Shown: one piece after another, positions 7,957 through 17,635 of the stretch
Layout of the letters: every line of letters begins with the position of its first letter
How positions within the stretch are numbered: position 1 is the first letter of the stretch
Source: Algorimicrobium sediminis
GTDB taxonomy: Bacteria; Bacteroidota; Bacteroidia; Flavobacteriales; Flavobacteriaceae
Length of the DNA stretch: 64,000 bases
NCBI RefSeq assembly: GCF_042684585.1
Contig: NZ_JBHULS010000002.1
Span: forward strand, 749,616 to 813,615
Direction: 5' to 3'
Notes under the pieces: generated by a model
The model's database searches: none
What the model was told of the DNA's origin: nothing
What the model saw: only the letters and a program-made list of their open reading frames with translations
Position numbers and translations under genes: made by a program

Positions 7957-10770
7957 TTAAAAACGATAGTTTAGGTCCAAGCCTAATTCTAGGCCGCGTT
8001 TATAGTCTGTAATTCCTTTGCCATTGGCCGAATTTACTAGCACATTACCTAGCGTGGTTTCCCTGTAATATTGTATCCTAGGATTTAAAATGTTTAATAC
8101 ACTAATGGTAATGTCCAGATTGTTTTTAATGGTATTTTTCCAGATAACATTTAGCGTGGGTACACCTTTCTCTATTACATTGCCTAATTGGCCAGAACCT
8201 AATGCATCAATTCTGTCTGCGAAATATGAAAACACCAGGTTGGCAGTTGGCTTGTAATTTTTGAATTGTGGTGAATAACTAATGTCGGCGTTTAGTAATA
8301 ATGGAGAAGCACCTTGAAGCGCATCAGAAGTTTTATTAAAACTAACATCGTAATAATTGCCGTCAATTTTTGTATCTAAATCCTGTTTGGTATGCATGTA
8401 GCTGGCGTTAAAGCCGGTAGATAAAATTTTATTAGCGTTATTATTGGTAAGTATATTTTTTCTGAACTCTAATTCTATGCCATAAACAGATGCTTTTTTT
8501 CCGGTTCTAAAATAGCGTTGGGTGCCTGTTGCATCCGCACTTACAACCAAATTTATGGGGTCTTTAATTGTTTTAGCGAAGGCTGCAACCGATAAGAGTT
8601 CGCCTTTACCAAAAAACCATTCGTAGTGTAAATCTAGATTGTATATTTTAGAATAGCCCTTGTTTAGTAGGTCTGGATTTCCACCAACGCGAACCGAAAT
8701 ATCTTCATACACAAACGGCGCGACTTCTTTAAATTCTGGTAAGGATGCTGTTTTACTGGCAGAAAATCGTAAGTTCTGGTTGTCGCTTATGCCATACTTT
8801 ACCTGTAAACTTGGCAACAGCAGTTTATTTTCTGAAGAAACAAGGCCTTGGCCCTGTAAGCCTAAATTAATAACGTGGAAATCAATATCCTGCTTAATGC
8901 TTTCCGCTCGAATACCAGGTATAAATAGCCATTTGGAACCTACTAATATTTCAGCATGTGCATACGCAGCAAAGACGCTATTAGTACCTTGGTAAGTGTT
9001 TTCTGGAAGTCCAGGCATATTGGTTGTGCCAAAACCTGGAATGGGTTTAATAACCTTAATTTGGTAAATACCACCATCATTTTCGGAAATATGAAGGTTG
9101 TTTAATGTGAAAATACTGTTCAGATTATGCACATCGGTAACAGGATAATTGATATCGGAAATAGCATAACCATAACGTATGTTGTTAAAGTCGCGAACTT
9201 TTTGTTTGCCATTAAAACCCATATGTATAGTAGTTTGTTCATTGGCTTGGTAGGCTAAATTTATCTGACCGTTGTAGGCGGTGTCGGTAATGTTTTGAAA
9301 GTAACGTTGGTTATCAAAATCGACGTTGTTGTAGAACGTAGGATTGGTATTGGGATTATCATCTAAAGCCAACTGATAATTCTCTAGGCTTATACGTTTT
9401 CTGTCTGGTTGATGGGCGCGAACATAATTATATCCAAAACCCCAGTTTACTTTAAACTTCTGAAATATATGCTGACCTAGTAATTGATTAACCAGCATTT
9501 TGGTCTGGTCAAATTGCGCATTCATTTGATAGAAGCCTGCATCTGTATTTCGGATGGCATCGCGGTTTTTGCCATTGCCATTAATACCAAAATAGCCTAC
9601 AACATCGGCGGTACTATTAATAAAAATGCCATTGTAGGTAAGTGTGTTGTTTGGTGTAATTTTGTAATTAGCAGTTGCTAAACCGGTTGTTGTTGTGGTG
9701 TATTCGTAGGCCTCTGCGCTGTTTTGGAACGCTTTTTTCTCAACCAATGTGTAATCTCGGGTGGTGCCTTGGCGGTATTGGAAAGCATTTTTAAACGATG
9801 CGGTGGCGAAAATATGCAATCGGGATTGGTTTTTAAATTGAAAGCTTTTACCTGCGGTAAGACTATAGTTGGTGTTTATGGGGGTTCCTGCGCTTACCGG
9901 ATCTATACCATGCGATAACACGACCGCAAAGGGGTTGTGCCTGTAGCGATTGTAATATCCAAAATGGCCAGTGCCTTCGCTTTTTACGAAGTTTTTAGTT
10001 ACCGCGTTGGTGTTAAATCCGCTGCTTACACCTACATTTAAAAGCGATGTTCCCTTGAAGTCCTTCGAATTTATATTAATATTTCCCGCTGAAAAATCGC
10101 CGTAAAATCCAACAGCATATGCTTTACTTACAGAAATATTTTTAATGATGTTGGATGAAAATAAGCTCAAGTCGATGTTCTTTTCATCCACATTGTTGGA
10201 AGGCAAGGGTAACCCGTTTAAGGTGGTATTTAAATACCTATCGCCTAAACCTCTAACATATACCGCGCTAGAACCTTCCTGTTTAGATATACCGGATATT
10301 TTTGTAACAGCTCCAGCAGCAGTACTAACACCTTTTCGGGCTAATTCGTTAGCACCAATATGTTGTTTCATAACCAGGGCATTTTTTTGTTGTAATAATA
10401 AGGCTACCTCGCTTTCGCGTTTGTTGCTGCTGCTTATTAAAACTTCTTCTAACACCGAAGCACTTGGTGCCATTTCTATGGTTACTTTGGTTGTTTCTCC
10501 AGATTTTACAAGAACTGGAATTTGTTGGGTTTCATAGCCTAGAAAGCTATAAACTACGGTGTAGTTTCCGGGTGATAAATTAGTTAACTGGTACACACCG
10601 TTCATGTTTGAAGTGGTACCTTGGTTGGTACCTTCAATATAAACGTTTACAAAAGGTAGCGGTTCTAAATTATAGGCTTTATCGGTAATGTTTCCGCTAA
10701 TAGTACCAGTTTGCTGTGCAAATGCCAGAGTAGTAGTAAGTAGGAGTAGCTTTAGCAATGTGTATTTCAT
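7957..10770 (-). CDS. TonB-dependent outer-membrane receptor, probably phosphate-regulated
   Basis: 937 residues. Order: signal peptide (1 to about 18, ending FAQQ), carboxypeptidase-D-like regulatory repeat (about 22-105, with SGNITDKAYNLEPLPFVNVYIEGT and NMNGVYQLTNLSPGNYTVVYSFLGYE), plug domain (about 130-240, YVRGLGDRYLNTTLNGLPLPS), then a 22-strand-type barrel ending LELGLDLNYRF with a terminal aromatic. It imports a ligand across the outer membrane using TonB/ExbB/ExbD energy. The substrate is unknown. Six 11-bp-spaced Pho-box-like words upstream suggest a phosphorus source. It is first in a two-gene unit with the beta-helix lipoprotein. Confidence 0.93.
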   Translation of the reverse strand: MKYTLLKLLLLTTTLAFAQQTGTISGNITDKAYNLEPLPFVNVYIEGTNQGTTSNMNGVYQLTNLSPGNYTVVYSFLGYETQQIPVLVKSGETTKVTIEMAPSASVLEEVLISSSNKRESEVALLLQQKNALVMKQHIGANELARKGVSTAAGAVTKISGISKQEGSSAVYVRGLGDRYLNTTLNGLPLPSNNVDEKNIDLSLFSSNIIKNISVSKAYAVGFYGDFSAGNININSKDFKGTSLLNVGVSSGFNTNAVTKNFVKSEGTGHFGYYNRYRHNPFAVVLSHGIDPVSAGTPINTNYSLTAGKSFQFKNQSRLHIFATASFKNAFQYRQGTTRDYTLVEKKAFQNSAEAYEYTTTTTGLATANYKITPNNTLTYNGIFINSTADVVGYFGINGNGKNRDAIRNTDAGFYQMNAQFDQTKMLVNQLLGQHIFQKFKVNWGFGYNYVRAHQPDRKRISLENYQLALDDNPNTNPTFYNNVDFDNQRYFQNITDTAYNGQINLAYQANEQTTIHMGFNGKQKVRDFNNIRYGYAISDINYPVTDVHNLNSIFTLNNLHISENDGGIYQIKVIKPIPGFGTTNMPGLPENTYQGTNSVFAAYAHAEILVGSKWLFIPGIRAESIKQDIDFHVINLGLQGQGLVSSENKLLLPSLQVKYGISDNQNLRFSASKTASLPEFKEVAPFVYEDISVRVGGNPDLLNKGYSKIYNLDLHYEWFFGKGELLSVAAFAKTIKDPINLVVSADATGTQRYFRTGKKASVYGIELEFRKNILTNNNANKILSTGFNASYMHTKQDLDTKIDGNYYDVSFNKTSDALQGASPLLLNADISYSPQFKNYKPTANLVFSYFADRIDALGSGQLGNVIEKGVPTLNVIWKNTIKNNLDITISVLNILNPRIQYYRETTLGNVLVNSANGKGITDYKRGLELGLDLNYRF

Positions 10771-10812
10771 CTGTTTGGTTCCATTATTTTATGCCGCAAA
10801 GAAATTGTTTGT

Positions 10813-10874
10813 ATGTTACCTAAGCGTTAAACGCATATTAAAGCTATGTCATAAAAACATTACCTAAATGTTAC
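10813..10874 (-). promoter_or_regulatory. Six-unit Pho-box-like array upstream of the TonB receptor
   Basis: Plus-strand words at exact 11-bp steps: ATGTTAC (10813), GCGTTAA (10824), ATATTAA (10835), ATGTCAT (10846), ACATTAC (10857), ATGTTAC (10868). The outer units match those before the PiT gene. Direct repeats with 11-bp period are the hallmark of PhoB/PhoP binding. A weak -7 (TTTCTTTG on the minus strand, 10797-10804) lies just inside. Confidence 0.65.
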
Positions 10875-10942
10875 CAGATTTTCCAAATAATGTAATGGGT
10901 AGCCTGTTTACTAGCCTCAAAAAATACTATCTTGCAGACCTA

Positions 10943-10950
10943 TAAATTTG
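10943..10950 (+). promoter_or_regulatory. -7 element of dgt, close to the start codon
   Basis: TAAATTTG matches the Bacteroidota -7 consensus TAnnTTTG. Only 3 nt separate it from the ATG at 10954, so the transcript would be leaderless or nearly so. No good -33 TTG is seen at the normal distance. Confidence 0.5.
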
Positions 10951-10953
10951 GCT

Positions 10954-12297
10954 ATGAACTGGGAACAACTATTATCATTAAAGCGTTTTGGCGACAGTAA
11001 TAAACGTTTACGAAAGGAGCAAGATGAAACCCGTATTGGTTTTGAAGTGGATTACGATCGGATTATTTTTTCTTCAGAATTTAGAAGTTTACAGGACAAA
11101 ACACAGGTTATTCCTTTATCTCAAACCGATTTTGTACACACACGCTTAACCCATAGTTTAGAGGTGAGTGTTGTAGGCAGAACTTTGGGGCGGTTAGCCG
11201 GAAAAAAACTGATTGAAAAATATCCGCATCTTCAAGAAATTCATGGCTATCAGCCAAACGATTTTGGAGCTATTGTGGCTGCTGCTGCCTTGGCACACGA
11301 TATTGGTAATCCGCCTTTTGGGCACTCCGGAGAAAAAGCAATAGGTGAATTTTTTAAATCTGGAAACGGAAAAACATATGCTGGGCAATTAACACCTAAA
11401 GAATACCAGGATTTATGCGATTTTGAAGGAAATGCCAACGGCTTTAAAATTTTAACGGAAAGTCGTTTAGGACGTCCTGGTGGCCTGCGTTTAAGTTACG
11501 CTACTTTGGGAGCCTTCACAAAATATCCGAAGGAGTCATTACCCAAAAAACCAACCAGCCATATAGCCGATAAGAAATATGGTTTTTTTCAGGATAATAA
11601 AGCAGCGTTTCAAGATATCGCATCCGAACTTGGCTTAATTTCTCGAGGCGCCAACCAGGATACAAGTTACGCCAGACATCCGCTAACATTTTTAGTAGAA
11701 GCGGCAGACGATATTTGCTACACCATAATAGATTTTGAAGACGGTATTAATTTAGGCCTCATTCAAGAGGAATTTGCATTGGAGTATTTAATTAAGTTGG
11801 TTAAAAGCCGAATTCAAACGCATACTTATAACCAGTTGGCAAGTACTCAAGACCGCATTAGTTATTTAAGAGCTTTGGCTATTAATACACTTATAAACGA
11901 AGCGGTGCAGATATTTATTGAAAATGAAGAAGCTATTTTAAAGAATACGTTCCAAACCGCTCTTTTAGATAAAAGTTCATACCAGGCACAGATTAACGAT
12001 ATTATAAATATTAGTATTAGCAAGGTGTACCAGTCCAAGGAAGTTGTAGAGAAGGAAATATTGGGCTATCGTGTAATAAATACCTTATTAGATACTTATG
12101 TATCTGCTATTAATAATGAATACAATGGGACGGCATCTAATTACGATAATCTTATTTTAAATACCTTACCAGATACTGTAATCACGCAGGAGTCGGAAAT
12201 TTATAAACGTTTGTTAGGCGTGTGTAATTTTGTGGCTTCCTTGTCGGATAGTCGAGCAATTTTAATTTACAAAAAAATAAAAGGGATTGCTTTTTAG
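10954..12297 (+). CDS. dgt: Deoxyguanosinetriphosphate triphosphohydrolase (HD domain)
   Basis: Hydrolyses dGTP (or other dNTPs) to the nucleoside and triphosphate, trimming dNTP pools. 447 residues from the ATG at 10954; a TTG two codons earlier is in frame but overlaps the promoter element, so ATG is preferred. HD-superfamily metal-binding residues are visible: R-S-L-Q-D-K-T-Q-V near 47, H in THSLEVS (about 70), HD in AALAHDIGNPPFGHSGE (about 112-113) and a later D in EAADDICYTIIDFEDG. It lies alone on the plus strand, opposite the Pho-type TonB gene and convergent with dxs. The nearby nrdAB makes the substrates this enzyme removes. Confidence 0.93.
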   Translation: MNWEQLLSLKRFGDSNKRLRKEQDETRIGFEVDYDRIIFSSEFRSLQDKTQVIPLSQTDFVHTRLTHSLEVSVVGRTLGRLAGKKLIEKYPHLQEIHGYQPNDFGAIVAAAALAHDIGNPPFGHSGEKAIGEFFKSGNGKTYAGQLTPKEYQDLCDFEGNANGFKILTESRLGRPGGLRLSYATLGAFTKYPKESLPKKPTSHIADKKYGFFQDNKAAFQDIASELGLISRGANQDTSYARHPLTFLVEAADDICYTIIDFEDGINLGLIQEEFALEYLIKLVKSRIQTHTYNQLASTQDRISYLRALAINTLINEAVQIFIENEEAILKNTFQTALLDKSSYQAQINDIINISISKVYQSKEVVEKEILGYRVINTLLDTYVSAINNEYNGTASNYDNLILNTLPDTVITQESEIYKRLLGVCNFVASLSDSRAILIYKKIKGIAF

Positions 12298-12324
12298 TAA
12301 AAACAGGCGTAATATCTTAAAAAG

Positions 12325-12355
12325 TTGCTTTTAATCGGTTGTTTTGATATCTTTA
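12325..12355 (+). promoter_or_regulatory. Promoter for the 23-residue peptide gene
   Basis: TTG (12325-12327), 20-bp spacer, TATCTTTA (12348-12355), a good Bacteroidota promoter with the common A-for-G variant in the last -7 base. It is placed about 30 bp before the small ATG. Confidence 0.5.
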
Positions 12356-12384
12356 AGAACTCAAATCGATTAAATGAACCAAAA

Positions 12385-12456
12385 ATGAAACACAATATTT
12401 TAGGAGCTATTTTTATTTTCCTAGTTACTTTTGCCAGCCTGCTTGTTTTTAATTAA
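12385..12456 (+). CDS. Possible 23-residue single-span membrane peptide
   Basis: A very short frame encoding MKHN followed by a continuous hydrophobic stretch (ILGAIFIFLVTFASLLVF) and a terminal Asn. It would form one membrane helix with a short positive N-terminus. Support: a well-formed promoter 30 bp upstream and no other gene in this 220-bp gap. Against: tiny size and no conservation data. It has no clear Shine-Dalgarno, as is usual here. It lies between convergent dgt and dxs. Function unknown. Confidence 0.4.
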   Translation: MKHNILGAIFIFLVTFASLLVFN

Positions 12457-12517
12457 CGTAGAATTTTAGTAAATTCAATTTCTGTTTTTACAACAAAAAA
12501 AACTAAATTTTAGGTTT

Positions 12518-14284
12518 TTAAGCCTGTAAAAATCCGTGTATTGTTTGTTCTAATTGTGCGGCGCTTAAACCAATTTTCTCCATTAACTCCGCTGTTGTTC
12601 CGTGTTCAATAAATACATCGGGCACACCACAAATTTTTAGTGTATTCGGATAAGCATGCGCGGCTTTAAATTCGGCAATAGCACTCCCAAAGCCTCCTAC
12701 AATGGTACCGTTTTCTACGGTAATTATAACATTGTAAGTGTTAAATATATCATGCAATAAAGCGGTATCCAAAGGTTTTACAAATTGCATATCGTAATGC
12801 GACACACTGTGGTTTTTAATAGCCTCTGTAACCGTTTGTGCCATGGTACCAATACTTAAAACTGCAACTTTTTCCCCTTTTTTTAGCTGGGTGCCTTTTC
12901 CAATGCTTATTTCTGTAAAAGGGACTTGCCATTCTGTAAGGGTGCCTCTACCTCGGGGATATCTTATGGCAATTGGATTGGATAAGGTGCCTAATTGTGC
13001 CGTGTACAGCAGGTTTCGGAGTGCAATTTCGTTGCGTGGTGCTGCAATTATTAAATTTGGTATACAACGTAGGTAAGCTAAATCAAAAACACCGTGATGG
13101 GTGGCACCGTCTTCGCCAACTAAACCCGCCCGATCCAAACAGAATATTACCGGTAAATTTTGCAATGCCACATCGTGTATAATTTGATCGTAGCCACGTT
13201 GCAAAAAGGTAGAATAAATGGCGCAATACGGAATCATATTTTGAGTGGCCATGCCAGCTGCTAACGTAACGGCATGTTGTTCTGCAATACCCACATCAAA
13301 AGCGCGCTCCGGAAATGTGGCCATCATATATTTTAAGGAGCTACCTGTGGGCATAGCAGGCGTTATGCCAACAATTCGTTCGTTTTTATGGGCTAATTCT
13401 ACAAGTGTATGCCCAAAAACATCCTGGTATTTGGGTGGCTGCGCGGTAGTTACCTTTGGCAGAATATCGCCCGTTAAGGCATCAAACTTGCCTGGTGCGT
13501 GATACACCACTTGGTTTTCTTCTGCTTGTTTAAGCCCTTTACCTTTTGTAGTAATAACATGTAAAAATTTAGGTCCTTTAATGGTTTTTAAGCGTTCCAA
13601 TTCGGTAATAAGGCTGAAAACGTCATGGCCGTTAATGGGACCAGAATAATTAAAATTTAAAGCTTCAAAAATATTGTCATGTGTTTGTATCCCGGTTTTT
13701 ACTTGAGTTAGATATTGTTTTAGGGCGCCAACACTAGGGTCTATACCAATGGCATTGTCGTTTAAAATAACCAAAATATTAGCATTGCTAACCCCAGCGT
13801 GATTTAGCCCTTCAAAGGCCATGCCGCCGGCAATAGAGGCATCGCCAATTACAGCAACATGTTGTTTGTTCAAATCGCCCTTAATTTTAGACGCCAAAGC
13901 CATGCCCAAAGCCGCAGAGATAGAGGTGGAAGCGTGCCCTGTACCAAAGGTGTCGTACAGGCTTTCTTCCCGTTTAGGGAAACCACTAATACCATTTAAT
14001 TGACGGTTGGTGTGAAAAACCGTCTTTCTGTCTGTTAAAATTTTGTGGGCATAAGCTTGGTGTCCAACATCCCAAATAAGCAAGTCGGTTGGTGTATTAA
14101 ACACATAATGAAGTGCTATAGTAAGTTCAACAACGCCCAAACTAGCACCTAAATGACCTTCTTTTGTCGCCACAACATTAATAATGTATTGGCGTAATTC
14201 TTTAGCCAAGTCTGGTAATTCTTGGGGTGCTAAAGCACGCAAATCTGACGGCGTGTTTAGGTGGTTTAGAAACTGAAAATTCAT
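12518..14284 (-). CDS. dxs: 1-deoxy-D-xylulose-5-phosphate synthase
   Basis: Thiamine-diphosphate enzyme condensing pyruvate and glyceraldehyde 3-phosphate, the first step of the MEP isoprenoid pathway. 588 residues, slightly shorter than the E. coli enzyme. Motifs: substrate-binding GHQAYAHKILTDR (about 75-90), TPP-binding GDASIAGGMAFEGLNHAG...ILNDN (about 145-178), and the transketolase pyrimidine-domain DRAGLVGEDGATHHGVFD (about 390-407). The C-terminal transketolase domain is complete. It is a single-gene unit, convergent with dgt. Its product feeds the polyprenyl synthetase at 29.7 kb. Confidence 0.96.
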   Translation of the reverse strand: MNFQFLNHLNTPSDLRALAPQELPDLAKELRQYIINVVATKEGHLGASLGVVELTIALHYVFNTPTDLLIWDVGHQAYAHKILTDRKTVFHTNRQLNGISGFPKREESLYDTFGTGHASTSISAALGMALASKIKGDLNKQHVAVIGDASIAGGMAFEGLNHAGVSNANILVILNDNAIGIDPSVGALKQYLTQVKTGIQTHDNIFEALNFNYSGPINGHDVFSLITELERLKTIKGPKFLHVITTKGKGLKQAEENQVVYHAPGKFDALTGDILPKVTTAQPPKYQDVFGHTLVELAHKNERIVGITPAMPTGSSLKYMMATFPERAFDVGIAEQHAVTLAAGMATQNMIPYCAIYSTFLQRGYDQIIHDVALQNLPVIFCLDRAGLVGEDGATHHGVFDLAYLRCIPNLIIAAPRNEIALRNLLYTAQLGTLSNPIAIRYPRGRGTLTEWQVPFTEISIGKGTQLKKGEKVAVLSIGTMAQTVTEAIKNHSVSHYDMQFVKPLDTALLHDIFNTYNVIITVENGTIVGGFGSAIAEFKAAHAYPNTLKICGVPDVFIEHGTTAELMEKIGLSAAQLEQTIHGFLQA

Positions 14285-14383
14285 AGATGCTAAATGTGTT
14301 GTAAAATTATTAAAATACCTATCAATTCTTTAATTATTGGCGTTTATTTAAATAAATACCCTAAAATTTATTGGCAACTTCCT

Positions 14384-14391
14384 TATATTTG
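14384..14391 (+). promoter_or_regulatory. -7 element of the M36 protease gene
   Basis: TATATTTG, a perfect TAnnTTTG match, 39 bp before the ATG. The nearest upstream TTG (14371-14373) is too close to be a standard -33, so the full promoter is uncertain. Confidence 0.5.
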
Positions 14392-14430
14392 TTGTTTAGG
14401 AAATAAAAATTCAAAAAACAAAATTGAAAA

Positions 14431-17121
14431 ATGAAAAATAACTATGTAGCAAAGTTACTTTTTTTAGCCGGTTTGGTCTTTACCAGTATGGCTTATTCGC
14501 AAAGTAATTTATTAAGCTCTGAACATGGTAGAACCATCCAAAACTACCTCAATCAGAACAAGGAAAAATTTAATTTAAGCGTTAGCGATATAGCCGATTT
14601 AGCCATAAATCAAGAGGTGTTTTCAAAAAGCACCAAAGTCACGCACGTTTATGTGAGTCAGCAGTACCAAGGTATCCCGGTTTTTAATGCCATTTCTAGT
14701 GTTGCGGTAAAAAATAATGCTGTGTTTTATTACGCCAATAATTTTGTGGACAATTTAAACCAACGCGTTAGTACAACTACACCTCAAATAACGGCAGAGG
14801 AGGCTATTATTAGAGCGAGTTCCGAATTAAATTTGGGTGCGTTACAAAATTTGGAATTACTAGAAAAAACGAACAACAAGTATGTGTTTTCTAAAGCAGC
14901 TATTTCAAAATCCAATATTCCTGTACAATTAGTGTACTTTAAAAACGAATTGGGTAGTCTTGTTTTATCTTGGGATTTAAGTATTCAGGCCTTAAATGGC
15001 AGAAACTGGTATAGCGTGCGTATAGATGCGGTTACTGGTAACTTAATTGATGAAACAGATTGGATTGTTGCTTGTAATTTTGATGATCCAAACCATCAAA
15101 ATCACGGTCATGCAGGTGCTGCATACGCACCAAAAGAAGCTAACTTTACGCTGTTTAAAGAAGCGGTGTCCGTGTCCGATGGCGCACAATATAATGTATT
15201 TGCCTTACCAATAGAGAGTCCAAATCACGGAAGCAGAACTTTGTTAGTAGAACCGGCAAATACGCAGGCTTCGCCATACGGTTGGCACGACACTAATGGT
15301 GTGGCTGGGCCAGAGTTTACCATTACACGAGGTAATAATGTATGGGCTATGGAAGACAGAGCTGGTACCGATGTTATAGGTTATTCGCCAGATGGAACGG
15401 AGACTTTGAATTTTGATTTTCCTTTAAATTTAAATCAACAACCAGAAGGTTATGAAGATGTGTCTATTACTAACTTGTTTTACATAAACAATGTTATGCA
15501 CGACATTTGGTATCAATATGGTTTTGACGAGCCAAGTGGAAATTTTCAGTCTAATAATTACGGAAACGGCGGTTTAGGCAATGACTTTGTATACGCCGAT
15601 GCACAGGACGGAAATGGATCAGATGGGTCTTTAAATAATGCCTTTTTTGGTACACCTCCAGAAGGGAATAATCCTGGTATGACTATGTTTTTATGGTCGC
15701 CTCCAGGTGCTGGTACCCTGCAAAATTTAGTTACGGTAAATAATGGTTCTTTCGCAGGATCTTATGGGGCTGTTAATCCTGCTGCCGGTAACGGTAGCAA
15801 CCTTCCAGGAATTGGTACAACACCAGTTACGGCAGATGTTCAACTAGTTAATGATGGCAGCATGTCTCCAACATTGGGTTGTAACCCAGTAGCTGATCTT
15901 ACCGGTAAAATTGCAATAATAAGAAGAGGTACATGTACGTTTGTTGAAAAAATTCAGAATGCTCAAAACGCTGGTGCCGTGGCAGTAATAGTGGTAAACC
16001 ACAACAACCCAGATAACGACCCTAATTATACGGAGTACGTAAATATGTCTGGCGAAACAACACCACCTTTAGCCATACCATCTGTTTTTATGAACAATAC
16101 AAATGGAGAGGCTTTAATAGCCGCCATGCAAAATGAAACGGTAAATGTAACCTTACAAGGTCCAAGTCCTTATTTTATTGATGGTAGTTTAGATAATATG
16201 ATTGTGGCTCACGAATATGGTCATGGTATATCTAACCGTTTAACAGGCGGCGCTTTCCAAGCCAATTGCTTAACAAATGCCACCCAAATGGGCGAAGGAT
16301 GGTCCGACTGGTTTGCTTTAATGATTACCTTAACAGCCGAAGAAGATTACGTAGCTGGACGTGGTATGGTTACCTATTCACCAGGTCAGCCAGTAGATGG
16401 TATTGGTATTAGAAACGCCAAATATGCCACAGATTTCTCTGTAAATGGCTTTACTTATGGCGATACAAATAGTGAACGAAGTATTTCCCAACCACATGGA
16501 ATAGGATTTATATGGGGAACAATGCTATACGACTTAACAGCGGCTTATGTAGAAAAATATGGTTTTGATGCCGATATCTATAACGGAACTGGCGGTAATA
16601 ACAAAGTCATGCAATTAGTTATAGATGCTTTGAAATTACAACCGTGTAATCCAGACTTTATTGAAGCGCGCGACGCTATATTGGCTGCAGATAACGCCAC
16701 AACTGGCGGCGCCGATCAGTGTTTAATTTGGGAAGTTTTTGCTAACAGAGGTTTAGGTCTAAATGCATCGGGTGGCTCTAAAGCTAGTCGTACAGATCAA
16801 GTACAAGACTTTTCAATGCCAGACGATACCGATCCAACATTGCAAAACTGTACGAGTTTAAGTGTAGACCAGTATGACCAAAGTAATTTAATTAAGGTGT
16901 ATCCGAACCCAACTTATAACGATATTTACATTAAAACAAATACAAGTTTGGGTCCAGTTACTATAACAATTACCGATATAAACGGCAGACAAGTGTTCAG
17001 CAAGCAAGCCGATTTATACGGGACAGTTACTGTACCAATGCAAAACTTAACATCTGGAATGTATATTTTAAATATTTCTGGAAAATCGGTTAGTACAAAC
17101 CACAAGATTATTAAAAACTAA
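14431..17121 (+). CDS. Secreted M36 (fungalysin-type) zinc metalloprotease with PA domain and T9SS sorting domain
   Basis: 896 residues. Signal peptide 1-24 (ending SMAYSQ); FTP/PepSY-like propeptide to about 215; catalytic region interrupted by a PA domain (about 480-570, IAIIRRGTCTFVEKIQNAQNAGAVAVIVVNH); zinc site HEYGHGISNR (H about 594 and 598) with downstream glutamate in GEGWSDWFALM (about 630); type A type-IX-secretion C-terminal domain (about 815-896, KVYPNPTYNDIYI...GMYILNI). It should be exported, crossed over the outer membrane and anchored or released to digest external protein. Single-gene unit with a strong terminator. Confidence 0.94.
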   Translation: MKNNYVAKLLFLAGLVFTSMAYSQSNLLSSEHGRTIQNYLNQNKEKFNLSVSDIADLAINQEVFSKSTKVTHVYVSQQYQGIPVFNAISSVAVKNNAVFYYANNFVDNLNQRVSTTTPQITAEEAIIRASSELNLGALQNLELLEKTNNKYVFSKAAISKSNIPVQLVYFKNELGSLVLSWDLSIQALNGRNWYSVRIDAVTGNLIDETDWIVACNFDDPNHQNHGHAGAAYAPKEANFTLFKEAVSVSDGAQYNVFALPIESPNHGSRTLLVEPANTQASPYGWHDTNGVAGPEFTITRGNNVWAMEDRAGTDVIGYSPDGTETLNFDFPLNLNQQPEGYEDVSITNLFYINNVMHDIWYQYGFDEPSGNFQSNNYGNGGLGNDFVYADAQDGNGSDGSLNNAFFGTPPEGNNPGMTMFLWSPPGAGTLQNLVTVNNGSFAGSYGAVNPAAGNGSNLPGIGTTPVTADVQLVNDGSMSPTLGCNPVADLTGKIAIIRRGTCTFVEKIQNAQNAGAVAVIVVNHNNPDNDPNYTEYVNMSGETTPPLAIPSVFMNNTNGEALIAAMQNETVNVTLQGPSPYFIDGSLDNMIVAHEYGHGISNRLTGGAFQANCLTNATQMGEGWSDWFALMITLTAEEDYVAGRGMVTYSPGQPVDGIGIRNAKYATDFSVNGFTYGDTNSERSISQPHGIGFIWGTMLYDLTAAYVEKYGFDADIYNGTGGNNKVMQLVIDALKLQPCNPDFIEARDAILAADNATTGGADQCLIWEVFANRGLGLNASGGSKASRTDQVQDFSMPDDTDPTLQNCTSLSVDQYDQSNLIKVYPNPTYNDIYIKTNTSLGPVTITITDINGRQVFSKQADLYGTVTVPMQNLTSGMYILNISGKSVSTNHKIIKN

Positions 17122-17140
17122 TAAGAAGTAATAACCTAAT

Positions 17141-17174
17141 AAAAAAGGCATCTAATTATTAGATGCCTTTTTTT
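17141..17174 (+). terminator. Intrinsic terminator of the M36 protease gene
   Basis: AAAAGGCATCTAAT / ATTAGATGCCTTTT, a long perfect stem with flanking A and T runs; it can act in both directions. Confidence 0.85.
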
Positions 17175-17185
17175 ATTTTTAAGCT

Positions 17186-17635
17186 ATGGAAACTATTTTT
17201 AACGATACCTATTTTATGAAAAAAGCCCTTTTAGAAGCAGAAACAGCTTTTAATAAAGGCGAAATACCAGTTGGAGCTGTAATTGTAACCGATAATAAAA
17301 TTATAGCGCGTGGACACAATTTAACCGAGTTATTAAATGATGTAACAGCCCACGCTGAAATGCAAGCCATTACGGCTGCAGCCAATTTTTTGGGCGGTAA
17401 ATATTTACATAATTGCACGCTGTATGTAACTTTGGAGCCTTGCCAAATGTGCGGTGGCGCTTTATACTGGAGTCAAATAAGTAACATTGTTTACGGAGCC
17501 AAAGATGCCGCAAGAGGTTGTTTGCATTTACAAACCAAGTTACATCCTAAAACCAAAGTTAAAGGCGGTGTTTTAGAGGCGGAATCTGCTGCCTTATTAA
17601 AGCGCTTCTTTATTGAAAAACGGAATTTAAATTAA
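17186..17635 (+). CDS. tadA: tRNA-specific adenosine deaminase (wobble A34 to inosine)
   Basis: Zn-dependent cytidine/deoxycytidylate-deaminase-fold enzyme, 149 residues. Active site HAEMQAI (H56, E58) and PCQMCGGAL (C86, C89) are complete. The following substrate-recognition stretch (YGAKDAARGC) is like other TadA proteins. It modifies the wobble base of tRNA-Arg(ACG) in the cytoplasm. It starts 12 bp after the upstream terminator, so its promoter must overlap that hairpin or it depends on read-through. It converges with and overlaps the next minus-strand gene by 4 bp. Confidence 0.93.
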   Translation: METIFNDTYFMKKALLEAETAFNKGEIPVGAVIVTDNKIIARGHNLTELLNDVTAHAEMQAITAAANFLGGKYLHNCTLYVTLEPCQMCGGALYWSQISNIVYGAKDAARGCLHLQTKLHPKTKVKGGVLEAESAALLKRFFIEKRNLN

